Source of the DNA: Thermoleophilia bacterium
Lineage (GTDB): Bacteria > Actinomycetota > Thermoleophilia > Miltoncostaeales > Miltoncostaeaceae
Length of the DNA: 34,121 nt
Reading direction: 5' to 3'
Assembly (NCBI GenBank): GCA_017882585.1
Contig: JADGPF010000063.1
Coordinates: forward strand, 1 to 34,121
Below are positions 8,257-18,449 of this stretch, in pieces. The notes beneath the pieces were generated by a model that searched no databases, was not told where the DNA came from, and saw only the letters and a list, made by a program, of their open reading frames with translations. The number at the start of each line of letters is the position of its first letter. Within the stretch, counting starts at the first letter, position 1. The position numbers and the translations under genes were made by a program.

Positions 8257-9360
8257 GTGATGCGAGCGCACCAATGGGCCCTGGTTGGTGTTTCCGTCGC
8301 GGCAATCGCGGTCCACGTCTCGGCGGCCTCCGTACGCATGGCGCGCGTGCCGCCGGTCGCGGGACGAAGCTTCGTGATCGTCGATCCGGCGACGAACACG
8401 GTCCTCGCCGAGCGGCGCCCCGATCTGCGTCTCCCGATGGCCAGCACGACCAAGCTCATGACGGCGCTGGTCGCGGTGACCCACCGGTCGCTGAACGCCC
8501 GCGTGCGTGTCTCGTCCTCCGCCGCAGCGACCCCGGGCTCGCACATGGGCCTGGTCGCCGGTGAGCGGGTGACCATCCGTGAACTGCTCGAGGGCTTGAT
8601 CATCGCCAGCGGCAACGATGCCGCTGTCGCGATCGCCGACGCCGTCGGCGGCTCCGTGCCCCACTTTGCGACCTTGATGAATCGTGAGGCGCGCGCGCTG
8701 AGGCTCACCGATACCCACTACGCCAATCCCGACGGGCTGGATGCGACACGCCATTTCACCAGCGCCCGTGACCTCGTGCGGCTGGGCCGCGTCGTTGCCG
8801 CCATCCGACCACTGGCGCCGATCCTGCATATGCGCCGTGCCGTCGTGCCCGGACCGGGCGGTCGGGGGCGGCGTGTGCTGGTCAGCCAAGACGGTGCCCT
8901 GACGACATGGTCGCCGATCGACATCATCAAGACGGGATCGACCGCACTGGCCCGCAAGACCATCGTCTGCCGGGTCGTCGCTCCGGGGACGCACGCCCAG
9001 ATCTGGATCGCGGAGCTTGCGGCGCCGTCGGTCGCGGCGCGGACCGCCGACGTCGAACGACTGGCCACATGGGCGTTCCACCATTTCGCCCGCCGCACCG
9101 TGCTCAAACGAGGCGCCGCTGAGGGTACGATTCCCGTGGCGGGCGAATCCGACGTGTTGGTGCATGTCACGGTCGACCAGTCATTGACGTCGGTGATACG
9201 AATCGATCTGCCCGTGAGCCAAACAATCAATCTCCCCCACATTGTGACGGCACCGGTTCAGGCGGGTCAGGTGCTGGGGCGCGTCACGGTACGCCAGGGC
9301 GCACGCATCATCGGGGTCCGGACGCTCGTCGCGGCAGCGGCCGTCCCGGCGGTGGGTTGA
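8257..9360 (+). CDS. D-alanyl-D-alanine carboxypeptidase (penicillin-binding protein, peptidase S11)
   Basis: About 366 residues if the ATG at 8260 is used; the GTG at 8257 is adjacent and fits a leaderless transcript better. The enzyme would trim the terminal D-Ala from peptidoglycan pentapeptides outside the cell. Numbered from the ATG, the three penicillin-binding motifs are all present: Ser62-Thr-Thr-Lys65 in 'MASTTKLMTALVAV', Ser117-Gly-Asn in 'IIASGNDAAVAI', and Lys224-Thr-Gly in 'IIKTGST'. The N-terminus has one hydrophobic stretch (about residues 6-25), a signal peptide or anchor. The C-terminal 110 residues are beta-rich ('VHVTVDQSLTSV', 'VTAPVQAGQVLGRVTV'), like the second domain of DacA/PBP5. 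The PfkB gene follows after one base. Confidence 0.92.
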   Translation: MMRAHQWALVGVSVAAIAVHVSAASVRMARVPPVAGRSFVIVDPATNTVLAERRPDLRLPMASTTKLMTALVAVTHRSLNARVRVSSSAAATPGSHMGLVAGERVTIRELLEGLIIASGNDAAVAIADAVGGSVPHFATLMNREARALRLTDTHYANPDGLDATRHFTSARDLVRLGRVVAAIRPLAPILHMRRAVVPGPGGRGRRVLVSQDGALTTWSPIDIIKTGSTALARKTIVCRVVAPGTHAQIWIAELAAPSVAARTADVERLATWAFHHFARRTVLKRGAAEGTIPVAGESDVLVHVTVDQSLTSVIRIDLPVSQTINLPHIVTAPVQAGQVLGRVTVRQGARIIGVRTLVAAAAVPAVG

Positions 9361-9361
9361 C

Positions 9362-10324
9362 GTGATCGTCACCGTGACCCTTAACGCCGCGCTCGATCGC
9401 ACCCTGACGGTGCCCAACTTCCAGTCGGGCACACGCAATCGGGCCTCGGACGCGCTCGCGCTGGCCGGTGGTAAGGGCATCAACATCGCACGCACGCTCA
9501 AGCGCTTGGGCGAGCCGGTCATCGCCACCGGGCTCGCCGGGGGCCGCACCGGCGCGTCGATCATCGAGGGCCTGACCAGCGAGGGCATCCTCAACGACTT
9601 CGTGCGGATTCGGCGCGAATCGCGTACCTCGACGGCCGTCATCGACCCCAACGGGAGCCAGACGGAGATCATCGAACACGGGCCGACGGTCGACGACGAC
9701 GAGCTCGAGATGCTCATGGAGAAGATCAGCTACCTCGCTCGCGGCGCCGACATCTTTGTGCTGGCCGGCTCGCTGCCGCCGAACGTACCCGAGGACTACT
9801 ACGCGCGGGTGATCCGCGAGATCAAAAGCCAGGTGTTGACCGCACTCGACGCACAGGGCCCCCCGTTGCGTTTCGGCCTGGCAGCCGATCCGGACCTGGT
9901 GAGCCCGAACGCGCGCGAGGCCGAGGAGATCGTCGGGTACGAACTCAACGACGACATCGATCTCGCCGGCGCGGCGGACACCATCGGCAGCTTGAGTTCG
10001 CATTCGGCGATCGTCCACCGCGCCGACGGCTGCGTCGCGCGCCTGCGCGAGCCCTCGATCAAGGGGACCTCGACCTACCGGGCCTACCTGCCCGCCCGCG
10101 ACGCAGCGAGCACCGTCGGATCCGGCGACGCGTTGATCGGCGGGTACCTGGCGGGCCTCAGCCGCGGCGATGACCCCGAGACCCGGCTGGCGCTCGCGGT
10201 TGCCTGCGGCGCGGCCAACACGCTCAGTCCCGGCGCCGGTGTGTTCGACAGTGGTGACGTCGAGGCGCTGCGCCGTCAGGTCCAGATCTGGCGCCTCGAT
10301 GAAGTGGCAAATACCGCAGATTGA
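9362..10324 (+). CDS. PfkB-family sugar-phosphate kinase (1-phosphofructokinase/tagatose-6-phosphate kinase type)
   Basis: A 320-residue cytosolic ribokinase-fold kinase. 'TVTLNAALDRTL' at the N-terminus and 'LAGGKGINIARTLKRLG' (about 37-53) are signatures of the FruK/LacC/PfkB branch. 'VLAGSLPPNVP' and the ATP-binding, catalytic 'TVGSGDALIGGYLAGL' near the C-terminus supply the anion hole and base Asp. It phosphorylates a hexose phosphate such as fructose-1-phosphate or tagatose-6-phosphate; sequence alone does not separate these. No PTS or fructose gene is adjacent. The GTG at 9362 starts one base after the carboxypeptidase stop, so the two are co-transcribed despite unrelated roles. Confidence 0.85.
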   Translation: MIVTVTLNAALDRTLTVPNFQSGTRNRASDALALAGGKGINIARTLKRLGEPVIATGLAGGRTGASIIEGLTSEGILNDFVRIRRESRTSTAVIDPNGSQTEIIEHGPTVDDDELEMLMEKISYLARGADIFVLAGSLPPNVPEDYYARVIREIKSQVLTALDAQGPPLRFGLAADPDLVSPNAREAEEIVGYELNDDIDLAGAADTIGSLSSHSAIVHRADGCVARLREPSIKGTSTYRAYLPARDAASTVGSGDALIGGYLAGLSRGDDPETRLALAVACGAANTLSPGAGVFDSGDVEALRRQVQIWRLDEVANTAD

Positions 10325-10418
10325 CCTGTCGATCGAGCGGCGACGTCCGTGCCGGTACGGTACCCTCAGTGTTCCGCCGAGCCCGCCCAGAACTGCCGCC
10401 TGGCAGCGGCCGTAGACG

Positions 10419-10447
10419 ACCCAGGACCGGCCATCGCTGACCTGGGT
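10419..10447 (+). repeat. Inverted repeat upstream of guaB3
   Basis: ACCCAGG (10419-10425) and CCTGGGT (10441-10447) are separated by 15 bases and followed by TTCTGTG. This could be a weak terminator for the PfkB gene or a leader structure for guaB3; the stem is short, so either reading is tentative. The 191-bp gap around it has no promoter I would defend. Confidence 0.35.
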
Positions 10448-10515
10448 TTCTGTGCATTCGGGGTGGTGAGCGGCGGCGCGGGTGACGGTCGGCCAGGGGA
10501 ACAAGGAGCGGATGC

Positions 10516-11673
10516 GTGGAGATCGAGATCGGGCGAGGCAAGAAGGGTCGTCGAGCCTATGGCTTCGACGAGATCGCAATCGTTCCGAGCCGGAGGACGC
10601 GTGATCCCGAAGACGTCGATCTCTCCTGGCGGCTCGACAGCCATACGTTCGATCTGCCGCTGCTCGCGTCCGCGATGGACGGCGTCGTCGATGTCAACAC
10701 GGCGACCAAACTCGGCAGACTCGGCGGCCTCGGGGTTCTGAATCTCGAGGGCATCCAGGTCCGCTACGCCGACGCCGACGACCAGCTGGAACGGATCTCC
10801 AAGATGGCGCCCGCCGATGCGACTCGTGGACTGCAGGAGATTTATCGGCAGCCGATCGACCCCGAACTCGTGGCTGAGCGCGTGCGGCAGCTCAAGGCCA
10901 ACGGCATCGTCGTCGCCGGATCGCTGACCCCGCAGCGCGTCCGCGACTACATCACGCCGGCGCTCGACGCGGGTCTGGACATCCTGGTGATCCAGGGCAC
11001 CGTCGTCAGCGCCGAGCACGTCTCAACCGTCGTCGAGCCGCTCGATCTCAAGCAGTTCATCTCCGAGCTACCAATCCCGGCCATCGTCGGTGGCTGTGCG
11101 TCGTTCCAGGCGGCCCTGCACCTGATGCGCACCGGCGCGGTCGGCGTGTTGGTCGGCGTCGGACCGGGTGCGGCCTGCACGACCCGGCAGGTGATCGGCG
11201 TCGGCGTGCCGCAAGCGACGGCGATCGCCGATGCCGCCGGCGCTCGGATGCAGCACTTGTTGGAGACCGGTCAGTACGTCAGCGTGATTGCCGACGGCGG
11301 CATGAGCTTCGGGGGTGACCTCGCCAAGGCGATCGCCTGCGGCGCGGACGCGTGCATGATCGGCTCGCCGCTGGCCAAGGCCAGCGAGGCACCGGGGCAC
11401 GGCTACCACTGGGGGATGGCGACCTTCCACCCAACTCTTCCGCGTGGGACGCGTGTCAAGACGAGCACCATCGGGACGCTCGAGGAGATCATCGTCGGCC
11501 CCGCACATGAGAACGACGGGACGCTGAATCTGACCGGTGGCCTGCGGACCGCGATGGCGACCTGCGGCTATGACTCGATCCAGAGCTTCCAGAAGTGCGA
11601 GGTGATGGTGGCCCCCGGGCTGCGCAGCGAAGGCAAGCGATTGCAGCAGGCGCAGTCCGTGGGGATGGGATAG
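10516..11673 (+). CDS. guaB3: GuaB3-family IMP dehydrogenase-related protein
   Basis: A 385-residue TIM-barrel protein of the IMPDH/GMP reductase superfamily without CBS domains, which is typical of the GuaB3 branch found in Actinobacteria and Cyanobacteria. The start '[20 protein letters not shown]' is characteristic. '[20 protein letters not shown]' carries the Cys-Thr-Thr-Arg of the IMPDH active-site loop, followed by '[20 protein letters not shown]' (phosphate site). The enzyme acts on IMP/GMP; whether it works as an IMP dehydrogenase or in another direction in this organism is open. The GTG at 10516 has a good Shine-Dalgarno, AAGGAG at 10503-10508. Its stop TAG directly abuts the guaA start, so the two form an operon for GMP supply. 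Full-length CBS-containing guaB is not in the window. Confidence 0.93.
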   Translation: MEIEIGRGKKGRRAYGFDEIAIVPSRRTRDPEDVDLSWRLDSHTFDLPLLASAMDGVVDVNTATKLGRLGGLGVLNLEGIQVRYADADDQLERISKMAPADATRGLQEIYRQPIDPELVAERVRQLKANGIVVAGSLTPQRVRDYITPALDAGLDILVIQGTVVSAEHVSTVVEPLDLKQFISELPIPAIVGGCASFQAALHLMRTGAVGVLVGVGPGAACTTRQVIGVGVPQATAIADAAGARMQHLLETGQYVSVIADGGMSFGGDLAKAIACGADACMIGSPLAKASEAPGHGYHWGMATFHPTLPRGTRVKTSTIGTLEEIIVGPAHENDGTLNLTGGLRTAMATCGYDSIQSFQKCEVMVAPGLRSEGKRLQQAQSVGMG

Positions 11674-13245
11674 GTGTCGACAGCCGGTCCGGGCCTGGAT
11701 CCGGAGCTTGCCCGCGCCGTTCCCGGTGGTGTGTTGGTCGTCGACTTCGGTGCCCAGTACGCCCAGCTGATCGCCCGCCGTATCCGCGAGTGCCGCGTGT
11801 TTTCGGCCGTCATCCCCCACGACATGCCGGCGGCCAAGATCGCGGCGCTGCATCCCAGGGGCCTGGTGCTCTCGGGTGGTCCGGCGTCCGTCTACGAGCC
11901 GGGCGCGCCGGAGCTGAACCCGCAACTGCTGGAGCTCGGCGTGCCCGTGCTGGGCATCTGCTACGGGATGCAGAGCATGGCCCAGGTCCTGGGCGGTGAG
12001 GTCGCCCGCACCGGCGCGGCCGAATTCGGCAAGACCGAGCTTGAGGTCCTCGGACGCGACGGGCTGCTGCGCGACGTGCCGCTGGACCAATGCTGGATGA
12101 GCCACCGCGACGCCGTCGTGCTGGCGCCCCCGGGCTTTGAGGCGACCGCCCGCACCGCGCACGCGCCTGTCGCGGCAATGGAAGATCGTGCCCGTGGCCT
12201 CTATGGGGTGCAGTTTCACCCCGAGGTGGTCCACACCCCGTTCGGCACCGACCTGCTCAAGGCATTCCTGTTTGACAGCTGCGGCTGCGCGCCGACCTGG
12301 ACGCCGGTCCACGTCATCGAGGATCAGGTCGCGCGGATTCGTGCGCAGGTGGGCGACGAACGGGTCATCTGCGCGCTGTCCGGCGGAGTCGACTCTGCCG
12401 TGGCCGCGCTGCTGGTGCACCGGGCGATCGGCGACCGATTGACCTGCATCTTCGTGGACCACGGGATGCTGCGCATGGATGAGGGCGAGCAGGTCGAGGA
12501 GGCCTTCGGCACCTACTTCCACGTACCGCTCATCCACGTGCGCGCCCAAGACCACTTCGTGGCCGAACTCGCGGGTGTCACCGACCCCGAACAGAAGCGC
12601 AAGATCGTCGGTCGGGAGTTCATCCGGACCTTCGAGCACGAGGCCGGCAAGCTCGGCGGCGTGCGCTTTCTGGTCCAAGGGACCCTGTATTCGGACGTGA
12701 TCGAATCGGGCTCGCGCGATGCGTCGAAGATCAAGAGTCACCACAACGTCGGCGGACTGCCCGAGGACATCTCGGTCGAGCTCGTCGAGCCACTGCGCCA
12801 GCTGTTCAAGGATGAGGTTCGCGTCGTCGGCGAGGAGCTCGGCCTGCCGGAGCGGATGGTCTGGCGGCAGCCGTTTCCGGGCCCGGGGCTGGCGATCCGG
12901 ATCATCGGCGAGGTGACCTCCGAACGGCTGCAGATCCTGCGGGAGGCCGACTTCGTACTGCAGGAGGAAATCCGTCGTGCGGGGCTCTACCGGGAACTCT
13001 GGCAGAGCTTTGCGGTGTTACCGGCGGTCAAGAGTGTCGGCGTGCGGGGCGACGAGCGCACCTATGCGTATCCGATCGTCATCCGCGCCGTCACGTCAGA
13101 CGACGCGATGACCGCCGACTGGGCGCGCCTGCCACACGAGCTGCTCGAGCAGATCAGCAACCGCATCATCAATGAGGTGCCTGGTGTCAACCGGGTCGTG
13201 CTCGACATCACGTCCAAGCCGCCGGGGACGATCGAGTGGGAATGA
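11674..13245 (+). CDS. guaA: GMP synthase (glutamine-hydrolysing)
   Basis: A 523-residue enzyme that converts XMP, ATP and glutamine to GMP. The N-terminal class-I glutaminase domain (about 20-210) has the nucleophile Cys96 in '[16 protein letters not shown]' and the His/Glu pair in '[11 protein letters not shown]'. The ATP-pyrophosphatase domain has the P-loop '[19 protein letters not shown]'. The C-terminal dimerisation domain ends in 'KPPGTIEWE', the family's normal end. The GTG at 11674 is placed directly after the guaB3 stop, so it relies on coupling; no separate promoter is seen. The stop lies only 10 bp from the stop of the small convergent gene, with no hairpin between. Confidence 0.97.
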   Translation: MSTAGPGLDPELARAVPGGVLVVDFGAQYAQLIARRIRECRVFSAVIPHDMPAAKIAALHPRGLVLSGGPASVYEPGAPELNPQLLELGVPVLGICYGMQSMAQVLGGEVARTGAAEFGKTELEVLGRDGLLRDVPLDQCWMSHRDAVVLAPPGFEATARTAHAPVAAMEDRARGLYGVQFHPEVVHTPFGTDLLKAFLFDSCGCAPTWTPVHVIEDQVARIRAQVGDERVICALSGGVDSAVAALLVHRAIGDRLTCIFVDHGMLRMDEGEQVEEAFGTYFHVPLIHVRAQDHFVAELAGVTDPEQKRKIVGREFIRTFEHEAGKLGGVRFLVQGTLYSDVIESGSRDASKIKSHHNVGGLPEDISVELVEPLRQLFKDEVRVVGEELGLPERMVWRQPFPGPGLAIRIIGEVTSERLQILREADFVLQEEIRRAGLYRELWQSFAVLPAVKSVGVRGDERTYAYPIVIRAVTSDDAMTADWARLPHELLEQISNRIINEVPGVNRVVLDITSKPPGTIEWE

Positions 13246-13255
13246 GCCCGGCCCG

Positions 13256-13636
13256 TTAGCCGCCGTGCTGCGCGCGCGGCGCTGAGAAGGCCGGTCGCGC
13301 CGACCCGCGCACCTCGACGTACCCGTGGGCGCGGCCGATCACCAGCGTGCCATCCCCGGGGGCTTCGAGGAAGCGCGCCAGCTGCTCGAGCTGACCGCGG
13401 TTCAGCCGCACGGCGATGCGCTCGATCGCCGGGGTCGGGGGAGGGGTCTCCGGCGTCGCCAGCGCGAAGACCGGCGCGTCCGCGGCCCGTGCGCGCGTCG
13501 AGACCCGGCTGGGCGCCCAGACCTTGCGGCTCTGGGTGTGGTGCCAGCAGTATGGGCTGCCGCGATAGGTGGATTGCTGGCAGCGACGGCCGTGGGCGGC
13601 GATGGCGATACAGCGATTTACCGAGCTTGACGACAT
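13256..13636 (-). CDS. Small protein with N-terminal Cys3-His putative zinc motif, function unknown
   Basis: About 126 residues from the ATG at 13636, which has a GAGG 9-10 bases upstream; a longer frame reaching 13795 lacks that site and covers low-complexity sequence. The N-terminus holds Cys9-x9-Cys19-x10-Cys30-x2-His33 ('RCIAIAAHGRRCQQS' then 'YCWHH'), a pattern of small treble-clef-like domains found in many uncharacterised bacterial proteins. A Pro/Ala linker follows, then a C-terminal segment 'RIAVRLNRGQLEQLARFLE' and 'GTLVIGRAHGYVEV' that looks like one helix and two strands. No function is assigned. It is convergent with guaA and divergent from rplM, with about 236 bp between the two starts. 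Confidence 0.65.
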   Translation of the reverse strand: MSSSSVNRCIAIAAHGRRCQQSTYRGSPYCWHHTQSRKVWAPSRVSTRARAADAPVFALATPETPPPTPAIERIAVRLNRGQLEQLARFLEAPGDGTLVIGRAHGYVEVRGSARPAFSAPRAQHGG

Positions 13637-13777
13637 GGCAACCGTGCCTCGTTGGTAACGGGCGCAACGGATGCAGGAGCGCGCGCTGCGCCATTCCGTG
13701 TTGGCCCGTATTACACAGCCGGGATCGGACGGAACCGCGCATGGTGGGCGCGCACCGGCCGGCGCAGCCCCTGCGGG

Positions 13778-13806
13778 TTGCGCCGGAGCCCCCATTCTCG
13801 TAATCT
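13778..13806 (+). promoter_or_regulatory. Candidate housekeeping promoter of the rplM operon
   Basis: TTGCGC (13778-13783) and TAATCT (13801-13806) are separated by exactly 17 bases, a good sigma70-type match in an otherwise GC-rich stretch. The predicted start near 13813 leaves a leader of about 60 bases containing GGAGG at 13855-13859. I see no L13/S9 attenuator structure in it. Confidence 0.6.
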
Positions 13807-13872
13807 CCGCGGTCGGCCCAGAGGGTTGGGTCAGCTACTGCATTGCCATTATCCGGAGGGACGCGGACCACC

Positions 13873-14325
13873 GTGAAGACCGTAAGCGCCAAGCCTGGAA
13901 CCGTCGACCGCCAATGGTGGGTCGTCGATGCGGACGGGCAAAACCTTGGGCGTATGTCCACATCGATCGCCGAGACACTGCGTGGGAAGCGCTCGCCGTG
14001 GTTTACCCCTCACGTCGACACCGGCGACTTCGTGGTGGTCGTCAACGCGGAGCGCGTCGCGGTCACCGGACAGAAGCTGCGCGACAAGCGCTATTACCGC
14101 CATACCGGCTATCCGGGCGGAATCCGCAGCCGCACCCTCGCCGAGCAGCTCGCGCTGCGTCCGGAAGAGGTGATTCGGATGGCGGTTCGCGGGATGCTCC
14201 CCAAGAACCGGCTCGGCCGCAAGCAGCTGACCAAGCTGAAGGTGTACGCGGGTCCCGAGCACCCGCACACCGCCCAGAACCCGCAGCCCCTTCGAATTGA
14301 GCGTAAGGCAGAGGTCCCCGCATGA
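13873..14325 (+). CDS. rplM: 50S ribosomal protein L13 (uL13)
   Basis: A 150-residue protein of the large ribosomal subunit. '[28 protein letters not shown]' near the N-terminus and '[13 protein letters not shown]' in the middle are universal L13 signatures; '[14 protein letters not shown]' follows. The GTG at 13873 gives the conserved start MKTVSAKPG; a longer in-frame start at 13843 would precede the GGAGG at 13855-13859 and was rejected. The stop shares ATGA with rpsI, the usual tightly coupled L13-S9 pair. This is the first gene of a five-gene run ending in acpS. Confidence 0.97.
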   Translation: MKTVSAKPGTVDRQWWVVDADGQNLGRMSTSIAETLRGKRSPWFTPHVDTGDFVVVVNAERVAVTGQKLRDKRYYRHTGYPGGIRSRTLAEQLALRPEEVIRMAVRGMLPKNRLGRKQLTKLKVYAGPEHPHTAQNPQPLRIERKAEVPA

Positions 14326-14723
14326 AGACTGATCAACTTGGCCGGTTCATCGCGACCGGCAAGCGCAAGACCTCCATCGCCCGAGTCATCCTCGCCCCCG
14401 GCGAGGGTCGGGTGCTCTGCAACGGGCGCCCCGCCGAGGAGTACTTCGGGCGTCGCGTGCTGGTGACCAACGCGCTCAAGCCCCTGGTGACCACGGGCAC
14501 GCTGGGCCAGTTCGACGTGATCGCTCGCCTGAATGGCGGCGGACCCTCGGGCCAGTCCGGCGCGCTGCGCCACGGGATCGCCCGTGCGCTCTGCGTCGTC
14601 GACCCCGAGCTGCGTCCGGACCTCAAGCGCGAAGGCCTGCTGACGCGCGATGCGCGTGAGAAAGAGCGCAAGAAGGCCGGCCTCAAGGGCGCCCGTAAGC
14701 GGCCGCAGTTCTCCAAGCGCTAG
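14322..14723 (+). CDS. rpsI: 30S ribosomal protein S9 (uS9)
   Basis: A 133-residue small-subunit protein. '[19 protein letters not shown]' is the conserved N-terminal segment and '[20 protein letters not shown]' the central one. The C-terminal tail ends in 'RKRPQFSKR', which reaches the P-site tRNA in the ribosome; all are intact. It starts inside the rplM stop (ATGA) and is followed by glmM after 13 bp. Linking S9 to glmM is conserved in Actinobacteria. Confidence 0.98.
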   Translation: MKTDQLGRFIATGKRKTSIARVILAPGEGRVLCNGRPAEEYFGRRVLVTNALKPLVTTGTLGQFDVIARLNGGGPSGQSGALRHGIARALCVVDPELRPDLKREGLLTRDAREKERKKAGLKGARKRPQFSKR

Positions 14724-14736
14724 TTCGCAGGCGGTC

Positions 14737-16098
14737 ATGAGCGCCCAGACGGCCCGCAGGCTCTTTGGGACGGACGGGGTTCGCGGCATCGCGAACCGCG
14801 AACTCACGCCGGAACTGGCGGTCGGGATCGGCCGTGCGCTCGGCGCCGGGCTCACCGCGCACCAGCAGGTGGTCATCGGCCGCGATACGCGCCGGAGCGG
14901 GCCGATGCTCGAGTCCGCACTGGCCGCGGGTCTGGCCGCCGCCGGGATCGACGTGCTGCTGGTGGGCGTGCTGCCGACACCCGCGATCGCCGAACTGGTA
15001 CCCGCGCTTGGGGCCGCGGCCGGAGCAGTCATCAGCGCCTCGCACAACCCGTTCGCCGACAACGGCATCAAGCTGATTGGTCCCGACGGGTTCAAGCTCG
15101 CGGACGCTCAAGAAGCCGAGGTCGAGCGGCGAATGGCCGAACCGGACGCGCTTGAGCGCCCGACTGGCGCTGGGTTGGGCGACATCACCGTCGTCGATGA
15201 CGCTGCCGACCGCTACATCACGAGCCTGATGGCACGCTTTGCGACATCGCTCGCGAACATCACGGTCGTCGTGGACTGTGCCAACGGCGCCACGTCGGTG
15301 ACCGCCCCCGAGGTCCTGCGCCGACTCGGCGCGCGCGTGTCGGTGATCAACGCCACACCCGACGGGACCAACATCAACGACGGGTGTGGCTCGACGCATC
15401 CCGAGGCGTTGCAGGCCGCGGTTCGTCAGGGCGGGCACCGACTCGGGTTTGCTTTCGACGGCGACGGTGACCGGGTCTTGGCGGTCGACCACGCTGGTGC
15501 CCTGGTCGACGGCGATCAGATCCTCGCGATCCTTGCCCTGCACATGCAGGCCGGCGGCGGTCTGCCCGGGGATGCGGTTGTGACGACCACGATGACCAAC
15601 CTCGGATTCCGGCGCGCAATGGGCCTGCGCGGCATCGAGGTCCGCTGGACCGATGTCGGCGACCGCTACGTCCTGGCAGAGATGCTCGCCGGCGGATACG
15701 TGCTCGGCGGCGAGCAGAGCGGGCACCTGATCAACCTGCGCAGCGGGCCGACCGGCGATGGCCTGGCCACGGCCCTGATGGTATTGGATGCCTTGATCGC
15801 GTCGGGCCAGACGCTCGGTGAGGCCGCCGCCGTGATGCGGCGGCTGCCGCAAAAGCTCGTCGGGATTCGCTGTTCTCGTAAAGGCGAGCTCGCAGGTGCC
15901 GAAGAGATATGGGACGAAGTTCGCGCGTTCGACGCCGCGTTCGGTGAAGATGGCCGCGTGGTCGTTCGTGCAAGCGGGACCGAGCCCCTCGTTCGCGTGA
16001 TGGTCGAGGCGCCCGACGGCAAGGATTGTGACAGTTGGTGTGCACGGATTGCGGACGTGGTCGAGCGTGTGCTCGGTGATGCGGCTCCGCAGTCCTGA
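14737..16098 (+). CDS. glmM: Phosphoglucosamine mutase
   Basis: A 453-residue cytosolic enzyme that converts glucosamine-6-phosphate to glucosamine-1-phosphate on the way to UDP-GlcNAc. The start 'RRLFGTDGVRGIANRELTPE' is diagnostic. The phosphoserine loop is 'VISASHNPFADNGIK', the Mg-binding loop 'DGDGDRVLAVD', the sugar loop 'GGEQSGHLI', and the C-terminal phosphate loop 'VRASGTEPLVRVMVEA'. The ATG at 14737 is chosen because it starts just before the family motif; an in-frame start at 14650 would overlap rpsI. It lies between rpsI and glmS, and its product comes one step after that of glmS. Confidence 0.97.
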   Translation: MSAQTARRLFGTDGVRGIANRELTPELAVGIGRALGAGLTAHQQVVIGRDTRRSGPMLESALAAGLAAAGIDVLLVGVLPTPAIAELVPALGAAAGAVISASHNPFADNGIKLIGPDGFKLADAQEAEVERRMAEPDALERPTGAGLGDITVVDDAADRYITSLMARFATSLANITVVVDCANGATSVTAPEVLRRLGARVSVINATPDGTNINDGCGSTHPEALQAAVRQGGHRLGFAFDGDGDRVLAVDHAGALVDGDQILAILALHMQAGGGLPGDAVVTTTMTNLGFRRAMGLRGIEVRWTDVGDRYVLAEMLAGGYVLGGEQSGHLINLRSGPTGDGLATALMVLDALIASGQTLGEAAAVMRRLPQKLVGIRCSRKGELAGAEEIWDEVRAFDAAFGEDGRVVVRASGTEPLVRVMVEAPDGKDCDSWCARIADVVERVLGDAAPQS

Positions 16099-16119
16099 TC
16101 GCACCACTCGGAGGCAGAC

Positions 16120-17964
<1,845 letters not shown>

Positions 17965-17973
17965 CGAGCGGTC

Positions 17974-18357
17974 ATGGCGGTGATCGGCGTCGGGATCGAC
18001 CTGATCGAAATCGACCGGATCGCGCAGGCGCTTGCGCGCCGGCCGCGCTTTGCCGAGCGCTGCTTCACGCCAGCCGAGGCCGCCTACTGCCATTCCCGGG
18101 CGTTTCCGGCCCAACACTTCGCGGCCCGGTTTGCCGCCAAAGAGGCCGTCGGCAAAGCCTTGGGGATCGGGATGACCCGCTGGCGCGAGGTCGAGGTCGT
18201 ACGCGGCCCCGCCGGCGCGCCGAGCGTCGCGCTGACTGGCAGGTATGCACGACGATCCGCAGACCTCGGGATCACGGCGATCTCCGTATCGCTGACGCAT
18301 AGCCGCGGCACGGCCGCCGCCGTGGCCGTCGCGGAGGCGCACGACCGCGCGGCGTGA
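17974..18357 (+). CDS. acpS: Holo-[acyl-carrier-protein] synthase
   Basis: A 127-residue enzyme that transfers 4'-phosphopantetheine from CoA to acyl carrier protein. 'IGVGIDLIEIDRI' provides the Mg-binding Asp, and 'AARFAAKEAVGKALG' contains the Glu and Lys of the family; 'ISVSLTHSRGTAAAVAVAE' is the usual C-terminus. Length is normal. The ATG lies 9 bp after the glmS stop. The nine bases GCGGTCATG covering this start also cover the glmM start. acpS next to nnr and alr is a conserved actinobacterial arrangement. Confidence 0.95.
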   Translation: MAVIGVGIDLIEIDRIAQALARRPRFAERCFTPAEAAYCHSRAFPAQHFAARFAAKEAVGKALGIGMTRWREVEVVRGPAGAPSVALTGRYARRSADLGITAISVSLTHSRGTAAAVAVAEAHDRAA

Positions 18358-18437
18358 GGGTCCGCCGGCACGCCCGGGTCCGGGGCACGGGCGGCGATGC
18401 GATTCTCGCAAGTCACGAGCTCGGTGCCCGGTCGTCG

Positions 18438-18443
18438 TAGGAT
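18438..18443 (+). promoter_or_regulatory. Candidate leaderless -10 (TAGGAT) for nnr
   Basis: TAGGAT fits the TANNNT -10 consensus and ends 6 bases before the GTG start at 18450, so RNA would begin at or beside that codon. No Shine-Dalgarno precedes the start, which supports a leaderless message. A -35 is not evident. Confidence 0.5.
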
Positions 18444-18449
18444 GGTGGT

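Noticed and set aside
10321-10361. TTGACC plus TACGGT as a guaB3 promoter
   Set aside because: The spacing between the two hexamers is about 29 bases, far from the usual 16-18.
16099-16119. glmS ribozyme
   Set aside because: The gap before glmS is only 21 bp, too short, and contains just the ribosome binding site.
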